Assembly: GCA_039026955.1 (NCBI GenBank)
Contig: JBCCLH010000006.1
Span: 1-64,000 of the forward strand
Direction of reading: 5' to 3'
DNA length: 64,000 bases
Source: Kordia sp039026955
Lineage (GTDB): Bacteria > Bacteroidota > Bacteroidia > Flavobacteriales > Flavobacteriaceae
Below are positions 43,729 to 52,565 of the stretch, one piece after another. The stretch's first letter is position 1; each line of letters opens with the position of its first letter. A program made the translations under genes and the position numbers. The notes below the pieces were generated by a model that searched no databases, was not told the DNA's origin, and worked only from the letters and a program-made list of their open reading frames with translations.

Positions 43729-45900
43729 TTAGCCTTTTACAACCGCTCTCTTTTTCTTTTTAATATTGTTCAATTGGATGTCGCCCAACACGTTGATTGC
43801 TTCTTCTACATAAACATCTTTTGCTAAATCTTCATGCCACGCTTGACGCTTTCCTTGTAGCGTAGAATCCTTTTGCATCAACAATTCCTCATACGGCAAC
43901 GAAGTAAAGACTAAGTTGGTATTGTATTCTGAAATGGCTTTGAAACGTTTTGCATATTCTTCATCCGCATCTGCTTCCTTCTTATACTCCGCGTAGTTTA
44001 ATGGATATACATTATCATCACGGCGTTTCTTAATCCACTTTGCGTTTTCTTCAATCAATTTTAATTGCGCATTGTTTGCCATACGCGCTTTACTTTTCTT
44101 GATGGTTTCTTCATATCCAATATACCCATCCCATAAATCATACGAAGCTGGATCAATTTGATCCCAAGCTAATGGATTTTCTTGGTCTTTTTCTCCCACA
44201 TCAATAAAGCTATACTTATCTACCACAACAACATCACTTTTTACACCTTCCAATTGTGTAGAACCACCGTTGATTCTGTAGAATTTTTGAGTTGTTAGTT
44301 TTAAATCACCTAACTTCACTTCGCTTTTTCCCCTTATAAATCTGTCTAAACTAACAACATTTTGAACCGTTCCTTTTCCATAAGTTTGCTTACTTCCAAT
44401 CACAATCGCTCTTTTATAATCTTGCAATGCTGCTGCTAAAATTTCTGAAGCAGAAGCTGATAATTCATTTACTAAAATTACCAACGGTCCGTCCCACTGA
44501 ATGCGACTGTCTTCATCTCTTAATACTTCTTTATCGTCTACAGAACTCTTAACTTGTACAATTGGACCATCTTTTATGAAGAATCCTGCCATGTCTACCA
44601 CAGTTTTTAATGATCCTCCACCATTATTTCTAAGATCCAACACCAAACCTTCCATGCCCTCTTCTTTCAAACGCTCAATTTCTTTTTTCACGTCACTAGC
44701 GGCATTTCGTTTGTTGTAATCTTCAAAATCTACATAGAATTTAGGCAAGTTGATGACTCCAAACGTACGTTCTCCTTTTTTCACTACTGCCGATTTTGCA
44801 AAAGTTTCTTCAATCTCTACCAAATCTCTTGTAATGGTAATGATTTCGATTGAACCATCTACTTTTTTAACAGTCAAACCTACTTTTGTTCCTTTTGGTC
44901 CTTTGATGAGTTTGACAGCATCGTCCAAGCGCATTCCCACAATATCAACAGGATCTTCTCCTTCTTGTGCTACTTTTAAAATCACGTCACCTGCTTCAAT
45001 CTTTTTACTTCTCCACGCGGGTCCTCCCGAAATCACTTCAAAGATTTTAGCACCTTCCGTACGTTTTTGCAAACGCGCGCCAATTCCTTCCAATTTTCCA
45101 GACATGTTCATGTCGAAACGATCTTTGTCTTGAGGTGACAAATATGCCGTATGCGGATCAAATTCTTCTACAATCGCATTGATATAAATGCTGAACCAAT
45201 CTTTTCGTTCTAAATCATCCATCAAGTCGAAAAACTCCACAAACGTTTTTGCGGTAGATTCGCGTGCTTCTTTTTCAAGCGTTTCACTATCTTTTATTTC
45301 ATACGAAGCGTCGTCTTTCTTTTTGTTTTCTTCTACTTCCAACTTTATATCATAATTGGCAAGCGTAGAGAACTTCAATTCTTTTCGCCAACGTTCTTTT
45401 AGCGCAGCTTTGTCTTCCGCGAAATCGAGATTTTCATAATCTCTATTAATCGTTTCATTCTTTGTAAAGTCGAACGATCCTGCCAAAAGTTTCTCTTGAA
45501 AGAATTTTGACTCTTGCATTCGCTTCATCAAACGATCGTATACCAAGCTAAAGAATTGTACGCCTGGCTCTCTAATTTCGTCGTCAATTTTATCTTTGTA
45601 TTCACTAAATTCCTTAATGTCAGACGCTAAAAAGTAGCGTTTCATCGGATCTACGGACTCAATAAAGTCGTTGTATACATTTTCAGAAAAATCATCGTTG
45701 ATGTCTTGCGGATTAAAATGCCATCTTCCTAATACATAAGATATTAGGTCAACTAAGGTTTTATCTTGTCCTGGATCATCAAATGATTTTTTTGCGAAAC
45801 CGCATGACACCATCGCGAAGATTAATAGTGTCACTAAGTATATTCTGTTCCTTCTCATAAAAGCTCTAATTTTCACACATTTAGTTTTTTTCATTTTCAT
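43729..45900 (-). CDS. prc: Tail-specific (Prc/C-terminal processing) S41 protease
   Basis: 723 residues. The signal or lipoprotein region is MRRNRIYLVTLLIFAMVSCGF if the ATG at 45858 is used; from the ATG at 45900 another 14 residues precede it. MVSCGF has a lipobox-like Cys. Domains are an N-terminal helical region (FDDPGQDKTLVDLISYVLGRWHF), a PDZ domain (about 270-340, GARLQKRTEGAKIFEVISGGPAWRS) and an S41 catalytic core with DLRNNGGG, catalytic Ser in NELSASASEILAAALQDY (about 480) and Lys in KQTYGKGTVQNV (about 504). It ends with a C-terminal extension. The role is probably periplasmic processing or degradation of protein tails, including wall enzymes. The call is strong. Confidence 0.93.
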   Translation of the reverse strand: MKMKKTKCVKIRAFMRRNRIYLVTLLIFAMVSCGFAKKSFDDPGQDKTLVDLISYVLGRWHFNPQDINDDFSENVYNDFIESVDPMKRYFLASDIKEFSEYKDKIDDEIREPGVQFFSLVYDRLMKRMQESKFFQEKLLAGSFDFTKNETINRDYENLDFAEDKAALKERWRKELKFSTLANYDIKLEVEENKKKDDASYEIKDSETLEKEARESTAKTFVEFFDLMDDLERKDWFSIYINAIVEEFDPHTAYLSPQDKDRFDMNMSGKLEGIGARLQKRTEGAKIFEVISGGPAWRSKKIEAGDVILKVAQEGEDPVDIVGMRLDDAVKLIKGPKGTKVGLTVKKVDGSIEIITITRDLVEIEETFAKSAVVKKGERTFGVINLPKFYVDFEDYNKRNAASDVKKEIERLKEEGMEGLVLDLRNNGGGSLKTVVDMAGFFIKDGPIVQVKSSVDDKEVLRDEDSRIQWDGPLVILVNELSASASEILAAALQDYKRAIVIGSKQTYGKGTVQNVVSLDRFIRGKSEVKLGDLKLTTQKFYRINGGSTQLEGVKSDVVVVDKYSFIDVGEKDQENPLAWDQIDPASYDLWDGYIGYEETIKKSKARMANNAQLKLIEENAKWIKKRRDDNVYPLNYAEYKKEADADEEYAKRFKAISEYNTNLVFTSLPYEELLMQKDSTLQGKRQAWHEDLAKDVYVEEAINVLGDIQLNNIKKKKRAVVKG

Positions 45901-46035
45901 AATTTAGCATTCTGCTGATAATCAGTCTGAATACTGCAATAGAAATTACGCTAATTTCTTTAATTTTTTACTAAAATAAAGAAAATATGATGCCGTTTTT
46001 TAACAATCTTACTAATTTTTTGTTAAACCCAATTA

Positions 46036-46069
46036 TTGATGCAAGTAAACAGTAAATTGTGTACTTTAG
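46036..46069 (+). promoter_or_regulatory. Likely promoter of the surE operon
   Basis: TTG at 46036-46038 and TACTTTAG at 46062-46069 (TAnnTTTG with one change) are 23 bases apart, within the Bacteroidota range. The SurE ATG is 26 bases downstream. Confidence 0.5.
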
Positions 46070-46094
46070 CAACTTAAAATGAAGTACTTTTTTT

Positions 46095-46874
46095 ATGGAC
46101 GAAAAACCTTTAATTTTAGTGACCAACGATGACGGAATTACAGCTCCAGGTTTGCGAGCTTTGATTGATGTCATGAACGAATTAGGCGATGTAATTGTCG
46201 TAGCTCCTGATAGTCCACAAAGTGGAATGGGACATGCCATTACGGTAAATTCTACTATTAATTGCAATGCCATTACCATTGATGATGGACCGCAAATTGA
46301 ATATTCGAGTTCAGGAACGCCGGTAGATTGTGTAAAGCTTGCTGTAAATCAGATTTTAAACAAAAAACCTGCTATTTGTGTTTCTGGAATCAATCACGGA
46401 GCCAATTCTTCGATCAATGTGATTTATTCAGGAACCATGAGTGCTGCGGTAGAAGCTGGTGTGGAAGGAATTCCTGCGATTGGTTTTTCATTACTAGATT
46501 ACGATTGGGAAGCTAATTTTGAAGCGACAAAGAAGTATGTAAAACAAATTACCAAGACCGTCATGGAAAATGGACTGCCAGAAGGTGTGGTATTGAATGT
46601 AAATATTCCGAAGCTTCGCGAAAAAGATATTAAAGGAATTCGTGTATGCCGACAAGCGAAAGCACGTTGGGAAGCTGATTTTGATAAAAGAACCAATCCG
46701 TATGGAAAGCCTTATTATTGGCTTTACGGAAATTTTGTAAATGAAGATAAAGGCGAAGATACTGACGAATGGGCATTGGCAAACGGATATGTTTCTATTG
46801 TGCCAGTACAGTTTGATTTGACCGCGCATCACGCCATACAAAAACTTAATAGCTTAGGATTCAATGAAAAATAA
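46095..46874 (+). CDS. surE: 5'/3'-nucleotidase SurE
   Basis: A 259-residue metal-dependent phosphatase that removes 5' or 3' phosphates from nucleotides, a stress-survival enzyme. The hallmark start ILVTNDDGITAPGLRAL (with the metal-binding Asn-Asp-Asp) is at residues 7-22. Next come VVAPDSPQSGMGHAIT, STGTPVDC-like SSSGTPVDCVKLAVN, CVSGINHGANSSINVIYSGTMSAAVEAGVEGIPAIGFS, and the C-terminal PVQFDLTAH. All active-site blocks are present. The following small membrane gene overlaps by 11 bases, and lpxB comes next, so the three form an operon. Confidence 0.95.
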   Translation: MDEKPLILVTNDDGITAPGLRALIDVMNELGDVIVVAPDSPQSGMGHAITVNSTINCNAITIDDGPQIEYSSSGTPVDCVKLAVNQILNKKPAICVSGINHGANSSINVIYSGTMSAAVEAGVEGIPAIGFSLLDYDWEANFEATKKYVKQITKTVMENGLPEGVVLNVNIPKLREKDIKGIRVCRQAKARWEADFDKRTNPYGKPYYWLYGNFVNEDKGEDTDEWALANGYVSIVPVQFDLTAHHAIQKLNSLGFNEK

Positions 46875-47160
46875 TAAAGGTGTTATTATCGGTGCGATTG
46901 TCGGTTTGTGTGCCACGATTTTAGGAACATTTTTGTATTTGATTTTTGTGGCGTATCAACGAAATGCTTCTTTTGGTGCCGTGTGGGATTTTGCTAGAGA
47001 TGGCAATGAAATTAGTTCGGTAGTCGTTTTTGGAGCAGCCTTGAATTTGGTTGCCTTTTTCGGGTTTTTACATTACAACAAAGAAACACATGCCAAAGGC
47101 GTGTTGGTCATTACGATTGTGATTGCCGTTGCCGTATTGATCCATAAATTGCTTACTTAA
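46864..47160 (+). CDS. Small membrane protein of the surE-lpxB operon
   Basis: 98 residues with about three membrane segments (about 6-31, GVIIGAIVGLCATILGTFLYLIFV; 50-67; 77-96) and a short soluble loop (QRNASFGAVWDFARDGNEISS). It overlaps the surE end by 11 bases and lies 9 bases before lpxB, so co-expression with lipid A and SurE functions is likely. The role is unknown. A comparable small membrane gene between surE and lpxB is seen in other flavobacteria as far as I recall, but I cannot check that here. Confidence 0.8.
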   Translation: MKNNKGVIIGAIVGLCATILGTFLYLIFVAYQRNASFGAVWDFARDGNEISSVVVFGAALNLVAFFGFLHYNKETHAKGVLVITIVIAVAVLIHKLLT

Positions 47161-47169
47161 GAAACATTC

Positions 47170-48282
47170 ATGAAGTACTATATTGTTGCAGGAGAAGCGT
47201 CGGGCGATTTACATGGTTCTAATTTGATGAAAGCCATTGTAAAGGAAGATCCTTCAGCCGATTTTCGGTTTTGGGGCGGCGATTTGATGCAAGCAGTTGG
47301 CGGTACGTTGGTGATGCACTACAAGGAACGTGCTTTTATGGGATTCATCGAAATTATCATGAATCTGCGTAAGATTTTGGGAATGATTTCTTTTTGCAAG
47401 AAAGATATTGCCGAGTTTCAACCTGATGTTGTGATTTTTATAGATAATTCAGGATTTAATCTGCGCGTAGCAAAATGGGCGAAAGAAGCCGGTTTTCGAA
47501 CCAATTATTATATTTCTCCGCAAGTTTGGGCAAGTAGAGCGAGTAGAGTGCAAAAGATCAAAAGAGATATTGACGCCATGTTTGTCATTCTTCCTTTTGA
47601 GAAAGATTTTTACAAGAAATACGAGTACGATGTACATTTTGTAGGACATCCGTTGCTGGATGCGATTGCCGATAGAAAACCTGTAGATGATACACAGTTT
47701 CGAGCAGCAAACGGATTGGATGCACGACCAATTATAGCGTTGTTGCCTGGAAGTAGAAAGCAGGAAATTACCAAAATGTTGTCTGTGATGCTTTCGGTAG
47801 TCAAGGATTTTTCGGAATATCAGTTTGTGATTGCAGGCGCGCCGAGTCAGGAGAAATCCTTTTACGATCAGTTTATTCAGGGGAAAGATGTACATTTTAT
47901 TAGTAACAAAACCTATGACTTATTGAATGTTTCCTACGCAGCTTTAGTTACTTCTGGAACCGCAACTTTGGAAACCGCTTTGTATAAAGTGCCGCAAGTG
48001 GTTTGTTATAAAGCCAATACAATTTCTTATCAAATTGCCAAGCGAATTATTACTTTAGATTTTATCTCGTTGGTGAATTTAATTATGGATCGAGAAGTAG
48101 TAAAAGAGTTGATTCAGCATGATTTCAACACTAAGAATCTAAAGCAAGAATTGACGCGCATTCTCGATGAAAACGAACGCACACGACTGTTTGAGGATTA
48201 TTTTGAACTCGAACAAAAACTCGGTGGTAAAGGTGCAAGTAGAAATGCAGCTCGCTTGATTTGTGGAGCGATTCAACAATAA
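47170..48282 (+). CDS. lpxB: Lipid-A-disaccharide synthase LpxB
   Basis: A GT19 glycosyltransferase (370 residues) that joins UDP-2,3-diacylglucosamine and lipid X to form the tetraacylated lipid A disaccharide at the inner membrane. Hallmarks are the start MKYYIVAGEASGDLHGSNLMKA, RFWGGDLMQAVGG, the RAFMGFIEIIMNL membrane-associated helix, PDVVIFIDNSGFNLRVA, and the donor-site region ALLPGSRKQEITKML (about 197-211), then LVTSGTATLETALYKVPQVVCYK. It is complete. It is third in the surE operon. Confidence 0.95.
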   Translation: MKYYIVAGEASGDLHGSNLMKAIVKEDPSADFRFWGGDLMQAVGGTLVMHYKERAFMGFIEIIMNLRKILGMISFCKKDIAEFQPDVVIFIDNSGFNLRVAKWAKEAGFRTNYYISPQVWASRASRVQKIKRDIDAMFVILPFEKDFYKKYEYDVHFVGHPLLDAIADRKPVDDTQFRAANGLDARPIIALLPGSRKQEITKMLSVMLSVVKDFSEYQFVIAGAPSQEKSFYDQFIQGKDVHFISNKTYDLLNVSYAALVTSGTATLETALYKVPQVVCYKANTISYQIAKRIITLDFISLVNLIMDREVVKELIQHDFNTKNLKQELTRILDENERTRLFEDYFELEQKLGGKGASRNAARLICGAIQQ

Positions 48283-48390
48283 TTTTATTTCTTCTTTAAA
48301 ATTGAAGTTACGTTTTGTTTCATACGTGATTGCAAGGTTTTGGAAAACTTGTGGCAATCTGCTTCTTTCGAAGTATAGTTTTGCTATGAA

Positions 48391-48451
48391 ACAAACAGAT
48401 TACCGCGCTTTCGCTCGTAATGACGTTTCATAGATGTATCAAACATATTTA
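48391..48451 (+). repeat. Repeat T (ACAAACAGATTACC...TGTATCAAAC), copies 48391-48451 and 48925-48988
   Basis: The first copy (48391-48451) and the second (48925-48988) share ACAAACAGATTACC at the start and AGATGTATCAAAC at the end, with a variable middle (CGCTTTCGCTCGTAATGACG in the first, CTCGTCATGCTTTCTCGGA in the second). They are direct repeats about 470 bases apart. Confidence 0.6.
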
Positions 48452-48510
48452 ACGTGAAATCGATATAACTATTTCATTAAACACTGACTATTCAATAACT
48501 TACGTAAATT

Positions 48511-48567
48511 GTCAAATCGAGCATTGCTGAAAGCACCGAGCGAAGCTCACGAGATTACTTTGAAATT
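48511..48567 (+). repeat. Dispersed repeat R, copy 2
   Basis: GTCAAATCGAGCATTGCTG with CACCGAGCGAAGCTCACGAG is the reverse complement of the units at 40572-40629 and 55153-55211. Confidence 0.65.
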
Positions 48568-48670
48568 ATCGATTCTTAGCTGTTCTCGATACATTTTTTA
48601 CTACGTTTTACTCCGTAAAAAACACTCGAACTGACGTTTGATGTTTCAAATTCAATTTCGAGTTACCAAC

Positions 48671-48720
48671 GTCACTTCGAGTGATTTTGAGGTACGAAAA
48701 ATCGTATCGAGAAGTACTTG
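48671..48720 (+). repeat. Dispersed repeat S (CGAGTGATTTT...CGAGAAGTGCTTG type)
   Basis: The unit GTCACTTCGAGTGATTTTG with TATCGAGAAGTACTTG matches the core of both MITE-like elements (28456-28515 and, on the other strand, 52652-52704). A diverged inverted relative is at 48581-48641. Each copy can fold into a hairpin around an AAAATC/GATTTT core. Here it is not flanked by MITE ends, so the core exists on its own. Confidence 0.6.
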
Positions 48721-48993
48721 ATTGCAATGTATCAATTTGATAATTTGAAAATGTGTCAATGTGTTTCAAAGGAAATTTTGCAGTTTATTAGAAGCAGATT
48801 ACTTCGTCGTAAACTCCTCGTAATGACGCATCAAAGTTTTATTTAGTTGATTAGGAATTCTTCGAAACGTCATTGCGAACAACGTGAAGCAATCCGTTAC
48901 TTAAAATAACGAATAGGTTCTGTGACAAACAGATTACCTCGTCATGCTTTCTCGGATAACGTTTTAAAGATGTATCAAACGTATTTAGAAAAC

Positions 48994-50361
48994 TCACTCA
49001 ATAAACGAATGCTTCTTCAAGAAGTTCACGATTTCAATACAAACTTGTGGTGATATTCTATAAAAATGCCAATAACTTTGATCGTTTCCTAAGTCAATAT
49101 TTCTAGCCTGTGTTTCCATGCCATGTTCTGCATTGTAAGCAATGACAGTCGTCAACAGATTTTTTCTATTGCCAAAATAGGTTTCGAGCGCAGCAGTGTT
49201 TTCTTTGTACGGCACAATAAAATCGCGATCACCATAGATGGCTAAAAACGGTTTTTGATAGTTTGATAATAGCTGTTTCGGATCAAAATTGTGACGGCGT
49301 ACCCAAAGATTATTTATTCCTTCTACCGAATTTGGAATGTCTGTATCTTCTAAAAGATCTTTCCAACCTTCTTTTTCTGAGACTGCTAGTAAATCCTGCA
49401 TTTTTTGATAGCCTTTTTGTGTCGCTTTGGCATCAAACACCAAGTTCGTGTAGGTTCTGACACTATTTTTTGCTTGTTCAGTAAGTTGATATTCCTCTGC
49501 TCCATATTCCATGGATTGCAATTGTTGATCCTTCACGGAAGTTGCAGGTCCCACAATACTGATCATAAAATCAAAATCCGTCATTTCTTCTGCTTTTACC
49601 ATGGTCCAACCGCCAGCGCTTATGCCTAAGACTCCAATTTTTTCAAAACCAATTGGATGCGCTTCCAAATATTTTTTTACATTTTTTACATCGTTTGCTA
49701 AATCGTCTATGGTTGCTTTTCCGCAATCACCGCCAGACGCACCTGTTCCTCGTTTTTGGTAGGCTAGCACCGTAATTCCATATGTTCGCAGAAATTTTGC
49801 GTACAAATTATATTGTGTTACATTGGCAAAACAACCACGTCCATCTACTAATATCACTGCTACTTTCGTCTGATTGAACTTCGGAATGTGTATGTGTCCT
49901 TGTAATTCAATAGCATCAGAAGGAATCCTCACACTTTCAATGCTGTAGTTGGGTTTGGGTGGTTTTGGTTTCTTTTTTAGATGCATATAAATCGTAGGAT
50001 TGAACTTTTCAAGCTGTCCAACAAGTTCTAAATTGTTTTTATCTAATGTAACCATTGCTTTTCCGTAGCCAGTTCCAAATTTTATGGTTCCTGTACTGTC
50101 TATTTCGACAGGCACTTGAAATTCCCCGAATGTAGGATGCCATTCGTCCATGATTTGGAGTCCATAAAGTTTGCCTTCTACTTTTGAAAACTCAATTTCT
50201 ATTTTTTGATACGAGTTATTTTTGATGAAAGCACCTTCCCAATTTCCTAAAAGTGTGTTGGTAATTTCACTTGTATTTTGAGCTATTGCTACTTGACATA
50301 GCAACAATGCACTGATAAGCATTTTACAAAAATAGTTGAAGTAGTTTTTAGTTGCGTACAT
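48994..50361 (-). CDS. Exported alpha/beta hydrolase
   Basis: 455 residues. A Sec signal (ISALLLCQVAIA before QN) follows a 13-residue N-terminal extension; ATG 50322 would remove that extension. The first 150 residues form a beta-rich domain (NWEGAFIKNNSYQKIEIEFSKVEG) of a type seen before hydrolase domains in Bacteroidota. The second part is an alpha/beta hydrolase with the oxyanion-region VDGRGCFANV, nucleophile Ser in GISAGGW (about 247), Asp in AIYGDRDFIVPYKEN and His in YNAEHGME. It is peptidase S9-related in style, perhaps an esterase or acyl-aminopeptidase-like enzyme. The natural substrate cannot be told. Downstream end at a repeat-rich gap. Confidence 0.88.
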   Translation of the reverse strand: MYATKNYFNYFCKMLISALLLCQVAIAQNTSEITNTLLGNWEGAFIKNNSYQKIEIEFSKVEGKLYGLQIMDEWHPTFGEFQVPVEIDSTGTIKFGTGYGKAMVTLDKNNLELVGQLEKFNPTIYMHLKKKPKPPKPNYSIESVRIPSDAIELQGHIHIPKFNQTKVAVILVDGRGCFANVTQYNLYAKFLRTYGITVLAYQKRGTGASGGDCGKATIDDLANDVKNVKKYLEAHPIGFEKIGVLGISAGGWTMVKAEEMTDFDFMISIVGPATSVKDQQLQSMEYGAEEYQLTEQAKNSVRTYTNLVFDAKATQKGYQKMQDLLAVSEKEGWKDLLEDTDIPNSVEGINNLWVRRHNFDPKQLLSNYQKPFLAIYGDRDFIVPYKENTAALETYFGNRKNLLTTVIAYNAEHGMETQARNIDLGNDQSYWHFYRISPQVCIEIVNFLKKHSFIE

Positions 50362-50382
50362 GAAATTGTATGTATTTTGAAA

Positions 50383-51078
50383 TTATTTATGGTATTTTAT
50401 GATACGTTTTTGGCTTCTGACTAATGTATCATTTATTTCTACTACACGATCCAGCCAGTTTTCTTGCTTATCTCTTGCTATATATGTATAGGTTCTGACA
50501 TTGAAACGCTTGCCTTTTGCATTTTCATAAAATCCTTTAATTTCACGATTTCGTTTGTCAAAATAGAGACTATCATATCCGCGGTATTCTCCTTTTCCGT
50601 TTTCGTAGGTTTTCAAGACAGGATTGCCATTAGCATCAGTTGTAATCGTTGATTTCCATGAAATTTTACCTTCTGAGTTGAGTGACGCTTCTACTTTTTT
50701 CCCTTCAGAATTGATATATACCGTATCGCGACTTGGTTCGGTGTCACCTTCTTCGTAATATTCTGCTCCGATGAGTTTTTTGTTGGCATCATATTTTCTA
50801 TAAAATCGTAAGATCGTATCTCTTTTTTCATTTAGCCAATATACATTCATAGAATTCCCCTCTTTATCAAAGTTTTCAATCGTAGCCGAAATGAATGTTT
50901 TCGTATCTTTTCCAAAATCAAATGTCTCTTCTGTAATTTTTGCTATTTTTTTTATCTTTTTCACCTTTTTCTCATCAACAGTAACCGTAGGTTTTTCCTT
51001 TTCCTTTTTTACATCCGCACAGGAAATTAAGAGTAAGAATGCACAACTGAGACTTGTAATGTATCTGATTTTTTTCAT
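50383..51078 (-). CDS. Lipoprotein of unknown function
   Basis: 231 residues with a classic lipobox, SLSCAFLLLISC-AD (Cys at residue 20), then a Lys/Glu-rich linker (DVKKEKEKPTVTVDEKKVKKIKKI). The rest is made of repeating beta-hairpin units such as FYRKYDANKKLIGAEYYEEG, KVEASLNSEGKISWKSTITTDANGNPV, LKTYENGKGEYRGYDSLYFDKRNREIKG, resembling YD-type or toxin-immunity-like repeats. It stands 21 bases upstream of the hydrolase on the same strand, so the two may form an operon. The function is unknown. The mature protein should sit at the periplasmic face of a membrane. Confidence 0.75.
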   Translation of the reverse strand: MKKIRYITSLSCAFLLLISCADVKKEKEKPTVTVDEKKVKKIKKIAKITEETFDFGKDTKTFISATIENFDKEGNSMNVYWLNEKRDTILRFYRKYDANKKLIGAEYYEEGDTEPSRDTVYINSEGKKVEASLNSEGKISWKSTITTDANGNPVLKTYENGKGEYRGYDSLYFDKRNREIKGFYENAKGKRFNVRTYTYIARDKQENWLDRVVEINDTLVRSQKRIIKYHK

Positions 51079-51227
51079 AAGATGGCTTTTATTTTGGTTG
51101 ATACGCTCCTAAGAAAACTTTCCTGAAGTTATTAGTATATACACGAATATCAATCATTTAGATGTGTTTTCCTTATTTTTTTCTTGTTTTCTAGCTTTTA
51201 CAGACTTTTTACAAACTAGTTTTTTGT

Positions 51228-51235
51228 TATTTTAG
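51228..51235 (+). promoter_or_regulatory. Possible -7 box of the NlpC/P60 gene
   Basis: TATTTTAG is one change from TAnnTTTG and lies 15 bases before ATG 51251. No good -33 box was identified. Confidence 0.35.
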
Positions 51236-51250
51236 CAAAAAGCTCCATGT

Positions 51251-51766
51251 ATGATTCGAAAACTCCTCTTCCTTTTTATTGCTGCTTTGGTTGTCTCCTG
51301 TGGTTCGTCCAAAAAAACAGCTTCAACTCGATCAACTTCCAAATCGACCACAGTCGTAAAAAAAACATCCAAAAACAGTGCTAATAAAGCCAATGCGATT
51401 GTAAAAACGGCAATGACCTACAAAGGAACTCGCTACAAATTTGGTGGTACTACAAAAAAAGGAATGGATTGCTCAGGATTGACCTATACTGCTTTTGGAG
51501 CACATAAAGTGAGTTTACCGAGAGTTTCGTACGAACAAGCTACCAAAGGAAAACGCATCAAATTAAATACGGTACAAAAAGGAGATTTGCTTTTTTTCCA
51601 AACGAATAAGAATAGAAAACGCATCAATCATGTAGGTTTGGTCGTATCTCACAAAAGTGGCGTGATCAGGTTTATTCATTCCACAAGTTCTAAAGGTGTG
51701 TTGGTTTCTTCATTAAGCGAGCGCTATTGGAAAAATGCCTTTACGGAAGCGCGTCGGGTACTTTGA
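51251..51766 (+). CDS. NlpC/P60 family lipoprotein (peptidoglycan endopeptidase)
   Basis: A 171-residue lipoprotein (lipobox ALVVSC, Cys17) with a Ser/Thr/Lys-rich linker (about 18-46) and a C40 peptidase domain. The catalytic triad is visible: Cys74 in KKGMDCSGLTYTAF, His127 in INHVGLVVSHK and His143 in IRFIHSTSSKGVLVSSL. Flanking blocks TYKGTRYKFGG and QKGDLLFFQTNK fit the family. It likely cuts stem-peptide crosslinks between D-Glu and mDAP during growth. It is a single gene. A GTGGATTTGT run and a truncated repeat element follow. Confidence 0.94.
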   Translation: MIRKLLFLFIAALVVSCGSSKKTASTRSTSKSTTVVKKTSKNSANKANAIVKTAMTYKGTRYKFGGTTKKGMDCSGLTYTAFGAHKVSLPRVSYEQATKGKRIKLNTVQKGDLLFFQTNKNRKRINHVGLVVSHKSGVIRFIHSTSSKGVLVSSLSERYWKNAFTEARRVL

Positions 51767-51767
51767 T

Positions 51768-51830
51768 GTTGTTTTGTTGTTTTTTTGTTTTTTGTGGATT
51801 TGTTGATTTGTTTTTTGTGGATTTGATCTT
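51768..51830. repeat. GTGGATTTGT-type degenerate repeats
   Basis: TGTTGTTTTTTTG and TTTGTGGATTTGTTGATTTG units resembling 22425-22523 and 42381-42520. Confidence 0.5.
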
Positions 51831-51862
51831 CCTTGATTCTCAATACTCAATACTAACATCTC

Positions 51863-51922
51863 AATACCAATTAAACTATAAGATTCGACTTTAAAGACGA
51901 AGTTGCTTTGGTATCATGGGAC
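51863..51922 (+). repeat. ATACCAA-type element, truncated copy
   Basis: Sixty bases identical or nearly so to the left end of copy 1 (ATACCAATTAAACTATAAGA, GACGAAGTTGCTTTGG, ATCATGGGACG). It stops abruptly, with no right end, exactly where the coding sequence 51914-52565 ends, so the junction marks a deletion or insertion event. Confidence 0.72.
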
Positions 51923-52565
51923 GAATTGTGTTGGATCGTTATTCATATAACAATAGGTGGTAATTTCTGAGGTTGCACTACAATCTAGCACAGTGACATC
52001 CTGTACTTCAATTGTAAAATTATCAATACTACTACAACCTGTACTTACATCTTCAACACGCACAAATATGAGTTGCGGATTTGTGATATTTACATAGTTT
52101 GTGACGGCTACAATAGGATTTGAGTTTCCCAATGCATCTTGAAACGATTCATAAAAAGTAACCGTAAGATTGGCATCACCATTGGTGATTTCTGGAATTT
52201 TTGTGCTAAGATCGAAAACTCCAAAATCCTGTCCATTGGTACTACTTATCACAAAATCTGTAATAGTTCCAATGACTGGAACTGGATTGAATGTTACCTG
52301 TACCGTAACAGATGATGGCGTTCCGTTAATCAAAGCAGTCGCACCATACAAACCACTTTGTGTTGCCGCTAGTGTTGCTGCCGTTTGGTTGATTAAAACT
52401 TGTCCGTTTAGTGTCCATTCATACGAAGTGGCATTTTGTGTGGTTACATCTAAGATTACAAATTCACCTTCAAAACTTAACACATCATCTCCTAAATCTA
52501 CTTGAGCAAATCCTACCGAAATGCATGCGATAAGCATAAGAAAAGTGCAGTATATTATTTTTCAT
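51914..52565 (-). pseudogene. Broken secreted surface-protein gene (frameshifted start, truncated end)
   Basis: The readable frame (from ATG 52537, 207 residues) encodes Ig-like repeats: EGEFVILDVTTQNATSYEWTLNGQVL, then ITDFVISSTNGQDFGVFDL and YVNITNPQLIFVRVEDVSTGCSS. Upstream ATG 52565 would give a normal signal peptide (MKNNILHFS, then LIACISVGFAQ) if one base were missing in the short T-rich run between. As it stands the frame shifts by one base. The C-terminus ends at YCYMNNDPTQFVP, where intact relatives usually continue into a CUB-like domain (YxYTSxDG-type). The truncation falls inside the partial ATACCAA-type element. I therefore read it as a decayed cell-surface or T9SS-linked protein gene. 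Confidence 0.7.

Larger units (their letters stand above)
48283..48993. other. Repeat-dense intergenic region, no gene seen
   Basis: 711 bases without a supportable gene. It holds a direct pair of 61-64-base repeats (48391-48451 and 48925-48988), one copy of repeat R (48511-48567), one of repeat S (48671-48720), an inverted relative of S (48581-48641), and a GTCATTGCGAA type unit with AAGCAATC near 48871-48897. Short frames here carry no meaningful protein. It separates lpxB from the leftward hydrolase. Confidence 0.7.

Noticed and set aside
45971..46279. 102-residue leftward frame at the surE start
   Set aside because: Covers the surE promoter and the antisense of its conserved start; no family features.
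48283..48993. Possible short gene at 48139-48357 leftward
   Set aside because: It overlaps the lpxB end antisense and then runs into repeats; no protein features.
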